A stretch of DNA of 34,585 bases. Source: Halioglobus sp. GTDB taxonomy: Bacteria; Pseudomonadota; Gammaproteobacteria; Pseudomonadales; Halieaceae. The stretch is taken from contig JABSPW010000018.1 of assembly GCA_013214285.1 (NCBI GenBank), positions 1 through 34,585 on the forward strand, in the 5' to 3' direction. Under the pieces are notes generated by a model, which worked only from the letters and a program-made list of their open reading frames with translations, was not told the DNA's origin and made no database searches. The number at the start of each line of letters is the position of its first letter. The stretch's first letter is position 1. A program made the position numbers and the translations under genes. This document shows positions 9,145-17,422 of the stretch, piece after piece.

Positions 9145-10713
9145 ATGAATGGCGCAGAGAGCTTGTTAACCACACTGGTCAACAACGGTGTAGACGTGTG
9201 TTTCGCGAATCCCGGTACGTCGGAGATGCATTTTGTTGCAGCGCTGGATGAGGTAAAGGGGATGCGCTGCGTGCTGGGGTTATTTGAAGGCGTGCTCAGT
9301 GGCGCAGCCGATGGTTATGCGCGGATGGCGCGAAAACCCGCCGCAACGTTGTTGCATCTGGGGCCTGGTTTGGGCAATGCCCTAGCGAACGTGCACAATG
9401 CGAAGAAGGGCCACGTGCCAGTGATCAATATTGTTGGTGAGCATGCGACCTACCACGTCAAGTACGATGCCCCGCTGACAGCAGACATCGAAGCTATTGC
9501 TGCTGCCGTCTCACACTGGGTGCGCACCGCAGCCTCCCCTGAAGACATCGCACGGCATACTGCAGATGCGGTCCGCGCTGCAGGCGTTGGTCGGGTGGCG
9601 ACTCTGATTCTGCCTGCGGACGTGTCCTGGGGCGACAATGCTAACGGTGCGGAAGGTGCCGTGTCGCGAGCGCCGCCAAGGCGGGTTTCCCAAGAAAGTT
9701 TGCGAGAGGTGGTGGCGAAACTGTCCTCGGGCTCGCGCTGCATGCTGATGATCGGCGGGCGCGAGGTCGATCTGCAGCGTGGCCGTTTGCTAAGTCGGAT
9801 TGGCAAGGTCTGCGGTGCCCGCGTCAGTACGGACACTTTCCCTACGCGTCAGGCTCGCGGCGCTGGATCTGCCGTGTTGGAACGTTTGCCTTATCTGGCG
9901 GAGCTGGCGATTGATCACATCAAGGACCTGGATTATCTCGTACTGATTGGTGCCGCGAGACCGGTATCTTTCTTTGCTTACCCGGGGGTGACGAGCTGCA
10001 TCGCCCCGCCTGATTGTGAAGAGATCTTGCTTGCGACACCCGATGACGATATCGATCAGTTGTTGGCCGACCTTGTGAATCAGTTGGGCGCTGAGGATAT
10101 CGAGCCTGAAGTTCACCCTCTGGTACTACCCGAGCTGCCTACCGGGGACCTCGACGTTGCTAAAATCGGACAAGCGGTGGCTCACTACCTGCCGGAGCAC
10201 GCTGTGGTCGTCGATGAGGCCAATACCTGCGGGTTGCCACCTTTTTCCGCCACCCACACGGCGCGGCCCCACGACTGGCTGGACCTGACTGGTGGTAGCA
10301 TTGGGTGGGGTTTGCCGGCGGCGGTCGGTGCTGCGGTCGCCTGTGCAGACCGCAAGGTGGTGTGCCTGGAGGGTGACGGAAGCGCGATGTACACCATTCA
10401 AGCCTTATGGACCATGGCGCGTGAAAACCTGGATGTCGTAGTGGTGATTTTTGGTAACCGCAAGTACAACATATTGGAGTTAGAGTTTTCACGCACCGGC
10501 GCTCGCGGTGGCACGCCGGGACCGAAGGCTGCGAGCACTCTGGACATCGGCGGTCCTGACCTTGGATTTGCAGTGCTCGCCCGCGGTATGGGAGTGCAGG
10601 CCCACAGAGCTGACAGCGCTGAAGGTTTTAACCGGCTGTTTGCTGAGGCGATGCGCAAGAAAGGGCCATATTTGATCGAAGCGATAGTGCCGCCATTGTT
10701 CAGTGGGGCATAG
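9145..10713 (+). CDS. Acetolactate synthase-like thiamine diphosphate-dependent enzyme
   Basis: The ATG at 9145 follows AAGGTG by 7 nt; a TTG one codon earlier is less likely. The 522-residue protein has the three-domain ThDP-enzyme layout. The catalytic glutamate is E48, in FEGVLSGAADGYARM. The ThDP/Mg motif starts GDGSAMYTIQ near residue 410 and ends FGNRKYN. The N-terminal FANPGTSEMHF is characteristic of the benzoylformate-decarboxylase-like branch that databases often label acetolactate synthase large subunit. There is no small regulatory subunit next to it, so a role in valine/isoleucine synthesis is doubtful. A 2-oxoacid decarboxylase or carboligase is as likely. It is separated by only 56 bp from the importer operon and by 138 bp from the LeuB-like gene. 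Confidence 0.85.
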   Translation: MNGAESLLTTLVNNGVDVCFANPGTSEMHFVAALDEVKGMRCVLGLFEGVLSGAADGYARMARKPAATLLHLGPGLGNALANVHNAKKGHVPVINIVGEHATYHVKYDAPLTADIEAIAAAVSHWVRTAASPEDIARHTADAVRAAGVGRVATLILPADVSWGDNANGAEGAVSRAPPRRVSQESLREVVAKLSSGSRCMLMIGGREVDLQRGRLLSRIGKVCGARVSTDTFPTRQARGAGSAVLERLPYLAELAIDHIKDLDYLVLIGAARPVSFFAYPGVTSCIAPPDCEEILLATPDDDIDQLLADLVNQLGAEDIEPEVHPLVLPELPTGDLDVAKIGQAVAHYLPEHAVVVDEANTCGLPPFSATHTARPHDWLDLTGGSIGWGLPAAVGAAVACADRKVVCLEGDGSAMYTIQALWTMARENLDVVVVIFGNRKYNILELEFSRTGARGGTPGPKAASTLDIGGPDLGFAVLARGMGVQAHRADSAEGFNRLFAEAMRKKGPYLIEAIVPPLFSGA

Positions 10714-10777
10714 TTCGTAGGGCGACCTGTTTCACTGTCCTATTGCCGATGTCGGTGATTCTCGACGCATTCTGCAG

Positions 10778-10783
10778 TAGAAT
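10778..10783 (+). promoter_or_regulatory. Possible -10 element upstream of the LeuB-like gene
   Basis: TAGAAT lies 68 bp upstream of the ATG at 10852, within a 138-bp gap. No convincing -35 hexamer is seen at the right distance, so this is weak evidence for a separate promoter of the dehydrogenase gene. Confidence 0.25.
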
Positions 10784-10851
10784 GGCCGCCGGTTGCGGTA
10801 GGGTGTCAGTAGTACAGTCGCTCTAACCATGCGTGTTTACGGAATTACATT

Positions 10852-11958
10852 ATGAATTATTTTAAGATTGCGCTGCTCGAGGGTGACGGCATTGGTCCGG
10901 AGATCATGCGCGAAGCGGTGAAGGTGCTGCGGCTAGTTGAGGAGCGCAATGACGTCATTTTTGAACTCACAGACGCGCCTTTTGGCGCGGGGGCCTATTT
11001 CACTTGTGGCCACCCGTTTCCAGAGGAAACTCAGGCGATCTGTGATGAGGCGGACGCGATCCTGAAAGGACCTATTGGTCTCAGTCATGAGGAATCACAA
11101 AAAATACCCGTGGATATGCAACCGGAGCGGGCTGCCTTGTTGCCGATGCGAAGGCGTTACAATACTTTCGCGAATTTTCGACCCGTGTCGTTGCCTAGGG
11201 GCTTGGCACATTTCTCTCCATTGAAACCAGAGATTATCGGCGACGGCATAGACCTTATTATAGTAAGAGAGTTGGTCGGCGGCCTCTACTTCGGTGAGAA
11301 AGAAGTCGGTGTGAATGAACAGGGCTTGCGTTATGTCAAGGAAAGCCTTGAGTATGACGAGGAGCAGATTCGACGTATCCTGCACGAAGCCTTCAAGCTG
11401 GCCATGCGGCGTAAGAAGGTGTTGCACAATATACATAAAAGCAATGTATTAAAATCCAGCGTATTGTGGAATGAGGTACTAGAGGAGGTTGCCGCTGACT
11501 ACTCTGATGTGGAAGTCCGGCACATTCTGGTGGATGCGGCTGCTACCTTGCTGTGCCTCGATCCCGGGCAATTTGACGTCATGGTGATGGAAAACATGTT
11601 TGGAGATATCCTAAGCGATCAGGGTGGCGGTATTCTGGGCTCCCTAGGTTTGATGCCGTCGGCCTGCAAGGGACCTGAGAAGAGTTACTACGAACCTTCT
11701 CATGGTTCGGCCCCAGATATTGCCGGACAAAGTATTGCTAACCCATACTCTATGATCGGCTCTGTTGCCATGATGCTGGAAGATAGCTTTGCTATGACGA
11801 TGGAGTCGAAAAACGTTTGGAGCGCGATGCAGAGTGTGTTTGCCGACGGTTATTCCACGCCGGATCTGTCTAAGCCAGGTGGCAGCGTGACCATGATTAA
11901 GACGGCTGAGTTTGGTGACAGGGTCATCGAATCGCTGCGAAGTATGCCGACAGGCTGA
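10852..11958 (+). CDS. Isocitrate/isopropylmalate dehydrogenase family protein (LeuB-like)
   Basis: A 368-residue beta-decarboxylating dehydrogenase. It begins IALLEGDGIGPEIM, contains the substrate region QPERAALLPMRRRYNTFANFRP, REL.GGLYFGEKEV, the metal-binding segment NMFGDILSDQGGGILGSLG and the cofactor loop HGSAPDIAGQSIANP. The PERxALLPxR stretch with its two leucines matches the hydrophobic pocket of 3-isopropylmalate dehydrogenase. The lysine motif reads IHKSNVL, not the DKANVL of E. coli LeuB; a histidine here is typical of homoisocitrate dehydrogenases. GGPKW of LeuB is also replaced by KGPIGL. The substrate is therefore uncertain. The gene is convergent with the IPMS/citramalate-synthase-like gene, with 9 bp between the stops, and no leuCD is present. 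Confidence 0.9.
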   Translation: MNYFKIALLEGDGIGPEIMREAVKVLRLVEERNDVIFELTDAPFGAGAYFTCGHPFPEETQAICDEADAILKGPIGLSHEESQKIPVDMQPERAALLPMRRRYNTFANFRPVSLPRGLAHFSPLKPEIIGDGIDLIIVRELVGGLYFGEKEVGVNEQGLRYVKESLEYDEEQIRRILHEAFKLAMRRKKVLHNIHKSNVLKSSVLWNEVLEEVAADYSDVEVRHILVDAAATLLCLDPGQFDVMVMENMFGDILSDQGGGILGSLGLMPSACKGPEKSYYEPSHGSAPDIAGQSIANPYSMIGSVAMMLEDSFAMTMESKNVWSAMQSVFADGYSTPDLSKPGGSVTMIKTAEFGDRVIESLRSMPTG

Positions 11959-11967
11959 GCATTCTTT

Positions 11968-13548
11968 TCAGGCCTGGCCGTCAGATGCACTCGGCATCGA
12001 GACCACCTGGCCAGTGGCTGCGCGCTCGTGTAGCTGCAGGTTTACCACCCGGAGAGTGGCAAGTATCCCTGCAAATACCTGATTGGAGTGGACGCCGCGC
12101 GTTTTCGTCTCCTGGCCGTCACAGCTCCAGGTGATCACGCATTCCGTCAGTGCATTGGTGTTGCCGCCGCGGGGGATGCGTACCTCGTAATCAAGCAGCG
12201 CGGGCAATACGTACTCCATCGGAGCCATCACCGCATTTAGCGCGTTCATGAAAGCGTCGAACCCGCCATTGCCAGAACCTGCTGCTTGGTAGGTTTCACC
12301 GTCTACCTCGATACTAATGCTAACGGTAGATTTCAGGTTCAGACCACTGGTAACCGAGCAGTTGAGTAGTTTGATGTGATGATAGTTTTTACTTTCAAGC
12401 ACATCGGCAATGATGAAGGGTAGGTCCTCTGGCGTGATCGTTGCCTTCGAATCACCTAGTTTGACGATCCGCGCCAGTACTTTCTGCTGGTTCTCCTCTG
12501 ACAAGCTTAACCCGAGGGCCTCCAGGTTCTTCGCGAGCGAAGCTTTGCCGCTCATCTTGCCGAGTGCATAGGTGTGTGAGCGAGAGAATCGTTCCGGACA
12601 GAGGCGGGTCTTGTACAATCCACCCTTGTGATCGCCATCAGCGTGAATGCCTGCGGTCTGAGTAAAAACATCGGCACCTACGATGGGAGCATTGGCTGGT
12701 ACGCGCTTACCCGAAAATGACTCCACCATGTTGCTTAGCTGGACGATGTAACTTTCATCGATGGACAGGTCTACCGCCAGTTTGTCCCGCAGTACGACTG
12801 CGATTTCTGCCAGTGATGCATTGCCCGCTCTTTCTCCCATGCAGTTGACGGTACAGTGAACGGAACTGACCCCAGCGCGCACGGCTGCCATGACATTAGC
12901 TGTGGCCAGGCCGTAGTCGTTGTGGGGATGGAAGTCAAATAACTGATCTGGGTAGCGTTCGGACATGTCACTGAAACTATCAAACACTTCTTCGGGGGAC
13001 ATAACGCCCAGAGTGTCCGGCAGCATGAAATGTCGAATTCCGCTATTCGTCAGCTGATCCATCATGTTGAATACGTAGTCGCGGCTGTCACGGTATCCGT
13101 TAGACCAGTCCTCAAGGTAGGCATTGACCTGCAGGTTGTGCGCCAGAGCATAGTCAACGGTGCGGCGAATTTCACAGACGTGCTGATCTAGAGTTTTGTT
13201 CAGTTGCTCATGGCAGTGCTTTTCACTGCCTTTGGTCAGCAGATTCACCACCTGGCCTCCAGTTTGCTGAATCCAGTCGACGCTTTTGTTGTAATCGACA
13301 AAACCCAGCACCTCAATGCGATCACCGAGACCATGCTCCCGCGCCCATTGAATAATGTTGCTGACCGCCGCTTTCTCGCCTTCTGAGACCCGGGCGGAGG
13401 CGACCTCAATACGATCCACGCACAATTGTTGCAATAGCGCTTTCGCTAGATTGACCTTTTCTTCGGGCGAGTAGGAAACGCCCTGGGTCTGCTCTCCGTC
13501 TCGCAAGGTGGTATCCATCAGTTGAACTTTTCTTGGTGTACCGCGCAT
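11968..13548 (-). CDS. 2-Isopropylmalate/citramalate synthase-like protein with C-terminal regulatory domain
   Basis: The family N-terminus begins RKVQLMDTTLRDGEQ, so the ATG at 13548 (or 13554) is preferred. The frame extends to 13677, but that extra sequence does not look like the family. No strong Shine-Dalgarno is seen. The 526-residue protein has an HMGL-like TIM barrel (catalytic RDGEQ, FHPHNDYGLATAN metal site, NCMGERAGNA) and a C-terminal LeuA-dimer/allosteric domain (SGNGGFDAFMNAL, TKTRGVHSNQVFA). The family condenses acetyl-CoA with a 2-oxoacid: 2-oxoisovalerate in LeuA, pyruvate in citramalate synthase. The overall pattern is closer to the long citramalate-synthase-like group than to classical proteobacterial LeuA, but substrate choice cannot be read with certainty. 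Confidence 0.87.
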   Translation of the reverse strand: MRGTPRKVQLMDTTLRDGEQTQGVSYSPEEKVNLAKALLQQLCVDRIEVASARVSEGEKAAVSNIIQWAREHGLGDRIEVLGFVDYNKSVDWIQQTGGQVVNLLTKGSEKHCHEQLNKTLDQHVCEIRRTVDYALAHNLQVNAYLEDWSNGYRDSRDYVFNMMDQLTNSGIRHFMLPDTLGVMSPEEVFDSFSDMSERYPDQLFDFHPHNDYGLATANVMAAVRAGVSSVHCTVNCMGERAGNASLAEIAVVLRDKLAVDLSIDESYIVQLSNMVESFSGKRVPANAPIVGADVFTQTAGIHADGDHKGGLYKTRLCPERFSRSHTYALGKMSGKASLAKNLEALGLSLSEENQQKVLARIVKLGDSKATITPEDLPFIIADVLESKNYHHIKLLNCSVTSGLNLKSTVSISIEVDGETYQAAGSGNGGFDAFMNALNAVMAPMEYVLPALLDYEVRIPRGGNTNALTECVITWSCDGQETKTRGVHSNQVFAGILATLRVVNLQLHERAATGQVVSMPSASDGQA

Positions 13549-13686
13549 GATCATTTGCCAAAAATATCGTGACCGAGGGTGGCTACCGGTAATTATCTCG
13601 TGAACGAGGCGCGTTGTACAATGCAGTGGCCCTGTAAGGCCAAGGCCCGGTAGACCCAGTGCGTCCTGCCTGGCCACCGGGCAGAT

Positions 13687-14703
13687 TCATAACAGTAATG
13701 GGGAATAGGTGGCGGCGGAGTGTGATGGTGCAAATAACCAGCATTCCAGCGCGTATCGAACCATGGAAAGGTGTGCGCCGAAGGCGGTTCGGTGCATTAA
13801 TTTCTCATCAAACATAATGCCGTCCCCTGGGGCAAAATGGGGAACTACCAGTGAGTGCGCATCGATCAATGGCTGAACCAGATTGAGAGCGTTTTCCGAT
13901 GCTCCCAGGTCGGGCGGTATATGGTATATCTGCTCGAGACGCGCCGGGATAATTTCCATCCCTGCCGCGGGGGTCGAGCCGCCGCATTCGGAGAGGGCGA
14001 TCCAAATGTTCATTGACCTGACGTCCTTCCCCAAGAAGCTACCGTCCTGGTGCCAGCCTGTAGGCTTGCTACGAGGTTGGATGGATCGCAGTGTGCTTTT
14101 CTGCAAGGAAATAGCCGGGCGCTCCCCGAAATGTTCGCTTATCGTGGAGGGCACTTTGGTCGTTTCTAGGAAATGCAAGGTTTGCTTCAATCCCAGCGGT
14201 GAGTCGGCCAGCCAATTCCCGCCATTTCTTTCAATGCGTGATCGCAAGGCACGCAGCTTGGGGGCCTTCCCGTCAAATGGCATATACCAACCATACCGGT
14301 CGTGCTCGCCCGATTCACTGAGTTTTTTTACCTTGTCTTGCATTTCACGCGTTGCGGCAACCTGTTCTGGAGTGAACAGGTTTCTGATGATCAGTGCACC
14401 GTGATGAGCGATAGCGCCCCCCAGTATGGTTGCGGAAAGACCCACGGCAGAGATTTCAGGGAGCGCACGAGTAATGTGGGGGAAGGGGTCGGAATACGGG
14501 GGAGGCCAGTCCGAGCGGCCTGTTGATGACAGATGCGCTAGGCCCTCGGAGAAGCGCCTATCCCGCTCTTCGATCGCATTTACTATGTCTTGGGGAATTG
14601 CGATGGCTGGCTCGGATTCACTGCGTAGCGCCTGTTGAACACCTTCTCCATTCGCAGATTGGTGGCCATAGCCACGGAACCAATTTCTCAATAGTTTACG
14701 CAT
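13687..14703 (-). CDS. Phytanoyl-CoA dioxygenase (PhyH) family protein
   Basis: A 338-residue Fe(II)/2-oxoglutarate oxygenase candidate. The iron facial triad is visible: H218 and D220 in GWHQDGSF and the distal H304 in KLMHRTAFG. R316 in MVRYALECW is placed to bind 2-oxoglutarate. LSECGGSTPAAGMEIIPA corresponds to the strand region between the two metal-ligand motifs. The family hydroxylates aliphatic carbons of lipids, amino acids and secondary metabolites. The first 80 residues have no visible domain. The gene lies 138 bp upstream of the synthase gene on the same strand. A perfect 15-bp palindrome sits 6 nt before its start and contains the GGAGGG that could act as ribosome-binding site. 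Confidence 0.85.
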   Translation of the reverse strand: MRKLLRNWFRGYGHQSANGEGVQQALRSESEPAIAIPQDIVNAIEERDRRFSEGLAHLSSTGRSDWPPPYSDPFPHITRALPEISAVGLSATILGGAIAHHGALIIRNLFTPEQVAATREMQDKVKKLSESGEHDRYGWYMPFDGKAPKLRALRSRIERNGGNWLADSPLGLKQTLHFLETTKVPSTISEHFGERPAISLQKSTLRSIQPRSKPTGWHQDGSFLGKDVRSMNIWIALSECGGSTPAAGMEIIPARLEQIYHIPPDLGASENALNLVQPLIDAHSLVVPHFAPGDGIMFDEKLMHRTAFGAHLSMVRYALECWLFAPSHSAATYSPLLL

Positions 14704-14997
14704 AGCGTGGGAGGGTCACCCTCCGGCTCTCAGGAAGATAAGTGATATCGATCATAGTCTGGCCAGTATCTATTCACAAGCACGGCCCGTGTGCATGATT
14801 TTGACAGAGAAAGACGATTGCGATAGCGTGACGCCCGCCATAAGCATAAAATACCAGCAGCAAAGCCAAAGGTTGACGTTGGATGTTTTCAGGGAAGGTT
14901 TCGAACAACATGCTTTTCTACTACCACACCGATACGGCCGTGTGTGCTCCGGTCGAACATATCTAATGGCGATGTTGATTAGTGACCTTTTTTTGTT
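14704..14997. other. Intergenic region between divergent PhyH and TylF-type genes
   Basis: About 290 bp. Short frames on both strands (for example 14789-15001 plus and 14770-15021 minus) have no family-like sequence and mutually overlap, so no gene is called. Apart from the palindrome at 14710-14724 nothing recognisable is seen. It should hold the divergent promoters of the two flanking genes. Confidence 0.5.
14710..14724. promoter_or_regulatory. Perfect 15-bp inverted repeat just upstream of the PhyH-family gene
   Basis: GGAGGGT-C-ACCCTCC has 7-bp arms around one central base and ends 6 nt before the PhyH start codon. It could be an operator for a dimeric regulator, or a structure that hides the Shine-Dalgarno sequence contained in its arm. 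It may also be chance. No second copy was noticed near the divergent methyltransferase gene. Confidence 0.35.
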
Positions 14998-16005
14998 GTG
15001 ACCGAGAAAGATAGCCGTCACAAGGGAGGAGTGGAGGCGCGTAGAAAGCGTTTTGCATTGGCGATGCGCGGGCTATATGAGTTTTTGTCATTGCCTGCTG
15101 TCACCTATTTTCTTTTGGGTGGCCCGCGGATTAGCCAGTGGTACGGCCTTGGTTGGTGGTCCAAGCTCGGCCTTGTGTATCGCATGTACCGCAACACGAA
15201 AAGAATCGAGACGGGGACATCCTTTCGGGCCCATGTCGCCATGGCATCAAAGATTTTCGCAATACCGCCAAAGACTGAGGGTGTCATTGTGGAGTGTGGA
15301 TGCTGGAAAGGTGGGACGACAGCAAACCTGTCACTTGTCGCCAAAATTGTGAAGAGACGATTAATCGTATACGACTCTTTTGAGGGTCTTCCAGAGCCTG
15401 CGCAAGGTGATCGTTGGGCGCATGGCTTTGGTACAGGCGCATACAAAGGAGAACTCGAAGAGGTGCGCGCGAACGTCACCCGCTATGGCTCAGTCAGTAG
15501 CTGCGAATTCCGCAAGGGTTGGTTCAGCGATACAATCAAGCACCACGAAGAGCCCGTGGTAGCGGCTTTTATCGATGTCGATTATCAGGATTCACTTCAC
15601 GACTGCATACGCCACCTTTGGCCGAACTTGATAGAGCGTGGCTGGCTCTTCATTGATGAGTACAGCCGTCTTGATTATTGCGCCCTGTTCTTTTCCGAGT
15701 GGTGGTGGGCACACTACTTTGATCGACCACCGCCTGGACTGATGGGTGCCGGGTCAGGTATTGGCGTGGGACACTATTTTACAGGTCCGTTGCGCGAACG
15801 AACCGTCTACCAGGCACCGAGCAGTGTTGGCATGACACGTAAGGACTTCTATGGCATGTGGGACTTTGTCCCCGAGGAAGCGGGCATGGAGGCGCGTCCC
15901 TATGGGCGTGACGCTTGGACCAGTACTGCTCGCCTGCCGGAGGAGGTAGCGCCTGAGCAACTGGCAAAGGTGCTGCAACAGCAACAGTCGCAAGAGGGCA
16001 GCTAA
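14998..16005 (+). CDS. TylF/MycF-type SAM-dependent O-methyltransferase
   Basis: 335 residues from a GTG at 14998; an ATG at 15064 is an alternative, and neither has a strong Shine-Dalgarno. The SAM-binding motif is VECGCWKGGTT at 98-108. The acidic residue after beta-2 is D126 in VYDSFEGLPEP, a segment highly typical of the macrocin O-methyltransferase (TylF/MycF) family. The metal-binding region FIDVDYQDS (D193, D195) and FIDEYSRLDY follow. Characterised members methylate sugar hydroxyls of macrolides; many uncharacterised ones lie in polysaccharide or glycan loci. No glycosyltransferase or polyketide gene is nearby, so the acceptor is unknown. The C-terminal 30 residues (poly-Q region) look non-conserved. 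Confidence 0.85.
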   Translation: MTEKDSRHKGGVEARRKRFALAMRGLYEFLSLPAVTYFLLGGPRISQWYGLGWWSKLGLVYRMYRNTKRIETGTSFRAHVAMASKIFAIPPKTEGVIVECGCWKGGTTANLSLVAKIVKRRLIVYDSFEGLPEPAQGDRWAHGFGTGAYKGELEEVRANVTRYGSVSSCEFRKGWFSDTIKHHEEPVVAAFIDVDYQDSLHDCIRHLWPNLIERGWLFIDEYSRLDYCALFFSEWWWAHYFDRPPPGLMGAGSGIGVGHYFTGPLRERTVYQAPSSVGMTRKDFYGMWDFVPEEAGMEARPYGRDAWTSTARLPEEVAPEQLAKVLQQQQSQEGS

Positions 16006-16063
16006 ACCGGCGTCTTTTTGCCCCAATTTTGCAACATGCCGCTCCCGTTTGCGCAGCATGTGA

Positions 16064-16597
16064 TTATCTCCGTCCTCGCTGCAGTAAGCGAAAGAACGGG
16101 TAGGAAGGGTCATCCGCGCCCGGCCGGCCAAAATGGGAACCCTCAAGCATGGGGTGATCGAGACAAACGACGGATGGATCGCTACAGGTCGCCCAGTCCG
16201 CAACGACTGTTCGCTCGCTGTATCGCCAGACGCCCTTTCGCTTTTCGTACTTGTCGAAATAACGGCCCCCTATTAGCAGGTCTACCATCCTGCCTTCTAT
16301 GGCCGCCTGGTGGAACGCCAAGACGTACACTTCGCCCTCGCCGTAGTCGTCCTCTACTGCGATATTTAGCGTGGTAATGTTGTGATGTAAGATATTCATA
16401 GGCGCCTGGATTGCTGGCAGTTGCTCAATGAACTCGACTGCTGGGCCTTTGAAAAATGTGCCGTGATCGTCGCTTGCATCGTCATGGTACAGCGTGCGCA
16501 GGAGATCGTAATCGCGCCGGTCCATGGCGTTGCAATAGGTGTGCACTAGCTCAGTGATTTCCTGTTTGTCTAGCAAAACTTGAAGGCGATCAGACAA
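16064..16597 (-). CDS. SnoaL-like / NTF2-fold protein
   Basis: A TTG start at 16597 is chosen because GGAGGA lies 8 nt upstream at 16606-16611. The frame extends a further 7 codons to another TTG at 16618 that lacks such a site. The 177-residue product begins with the pattern of SnoaL_4 proteins, DKQEITELVHTYCNAMDRRDYDLLRTLYHDDA, seen here in shorter pieces such as KQEITELV and MDRRDYDLL. It has HHNI and GRYFDKYEKR later. The fold forms a conical pocket used by cyclases, isomerases, dehydratases and ring-hydroxylating dioxygenase beta subunits; the function here is unassigned. It is 51 bp downstream of pdxJ on the same strand, probably the last gene of that transcript. Confidence 0.78.
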   Translation of the reverse strand: MSDRLQVLLDKQEITELVHTYCNAMDRRDYDLLRTLYHDDASDDHGTFFKGPAVEFIEQLPAIQAPMNILHHNITTLNIAVEDDYGEGEVYVLAFHQAAIEGRMVDLLIGGRYFDKYEKRKGVWRYSERTVVADWATCSDPSVVCLDHPMLEGSHFGRPGADDPSYPFFRLLQRGRR

Positions 16598-16648
16598 GGT
16601 ATTCTTCCTCCGCACCAATAGCGCTTTGTCAGGCGTAAACGAGCGCGT

Positions 16649-17422
16649 TTAAGGGGTGAAAGGCCCGCGTAACACGCGTTGATAGGCCGCAACGGTGTCC
16701 GCTAGCCCCAGGCGAAGGGCATCGACGGTTAGCGCGTGGCCGATGGACACCTCTAGTAGGCCGGGCACCGTGGCAAAGCGCGGTAGGTTAAGTAGATCCA
16801 GATCATGCCCCGCATTGAGCCCGAGGTTTTCCTCGGCGGCCACGTCTGAAGCATGTAAAAACCGTGCGAAGACGGTGTCCACGTTCTTCCCCTCCCGGTG
16901 TGCGCGGGCATAGGTTTCAGTGTACAGCTCAATGCGGTCACTGCCAGTCTGGGCTGCCAGGCGGATCTGCTCTGGGTCTGGATCCATGAACAGGCTGGTG
17001 CGAATGCCCAGTGATTGCAATTCTGCGACAATGGGCGCGACGCGGTCCCCATCGCGTTTCAGATCAAAGCCGTGATCCGAGGTGAGTTGGCTGTCGCCAT
17101 CGGGTACCAGGGTGCACTGGGATGGACGTAGCGTCTTGACCAACGACATGAAACCTGGATAGTCGTCAACTCCAGTGCGGCCGCTCGCCCGGGGCCCCGA
17201 GAAAGGATTGCCTTCGATATTAAGCTCGACTGCCAAGTGGCTGGCAAGATCGAAGCAGTCACTGGCGCGGATGTGTCGCTGATCGGGTCTGGGATGGACT
17301 GTAATGCCGTTGGCTCCCGCGTCGACGCACATCTGTGCATGCTGAATAATGTCGGGGTTAGTCGTGTCTCGGGAGTTGCGGATTAGAGCAATCTTATTCA
17401 GGTTAATGCTTAGCGCGATCAT
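16649..17422 (-). CDS. pdxJ: Pyridoxine 5'-phosphate synthase PdxJ, divergent form
   Basis: The ATG at 17422 overlaps the upstream cyclophilin stop by 4 nt (ATGA) and gives the family N-terminus. The 54 upstream codons in the open frame are shadow sequence. The 257-residue TIM-barrel protein has ANGITVHPRPDQRHIR with the phosphate/substrate histidines, LNIEGNP with the catalytic glutamate, PDGDSQLTSDHG and LNAGHDLDLLNL. PdxJ condenses 1-deoxyxylulose 5-phosphate with 3-amino-1-hydroxyacetone 1-phosphate to make pyridoxine phosphate. The N-terminal LSINLNKIALIRNSRDT and VHPRPDQRHIR resemble Bacteroidetes-type PdxJ more than the usual gammaproteobacterial form (NIDHVATLRQARG, HLREDRRHI). Its place outside the recO-pdxJ-acpS block is also unusual. 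Confidence 0.88.
   Translation of the reverse strand: MIALSINLNKIALIRNSRDTTNPDIIQHAQMCVDAGANGITVHPRPDQRHIRASDCFDLASHLAVELNIEGNPFSGPRASGRTGVDDYPGFMSLVKTLRPSQCTLVPDGDSQLTSDHGFDLKRDGDRVAPIVAELQSLGIRTSLFMDPDPEQIRLAAQTGSDRIELYTETYARAHREGKNVDTVFARFLHASDVAAEENLGLNAGHDLDLLNLPRFATVPGLLEVSIGHALTVDALRLGLADTVAAYQRVLRGPFTP

Noticed and set aside
11968..13677. IPMS/citramalate-like start at 13677
   Set aside because: The extra 43 residues do not look like any family N-terminus, while RKVQLMDTTLRDGEQ follows the ATG at 13548 directly.
14770..15021. Short frames on both strands in the PhyH-TylF gap
   Set aside because: They overlap each other, lack ribosome-binding sites and show no family-like composition.
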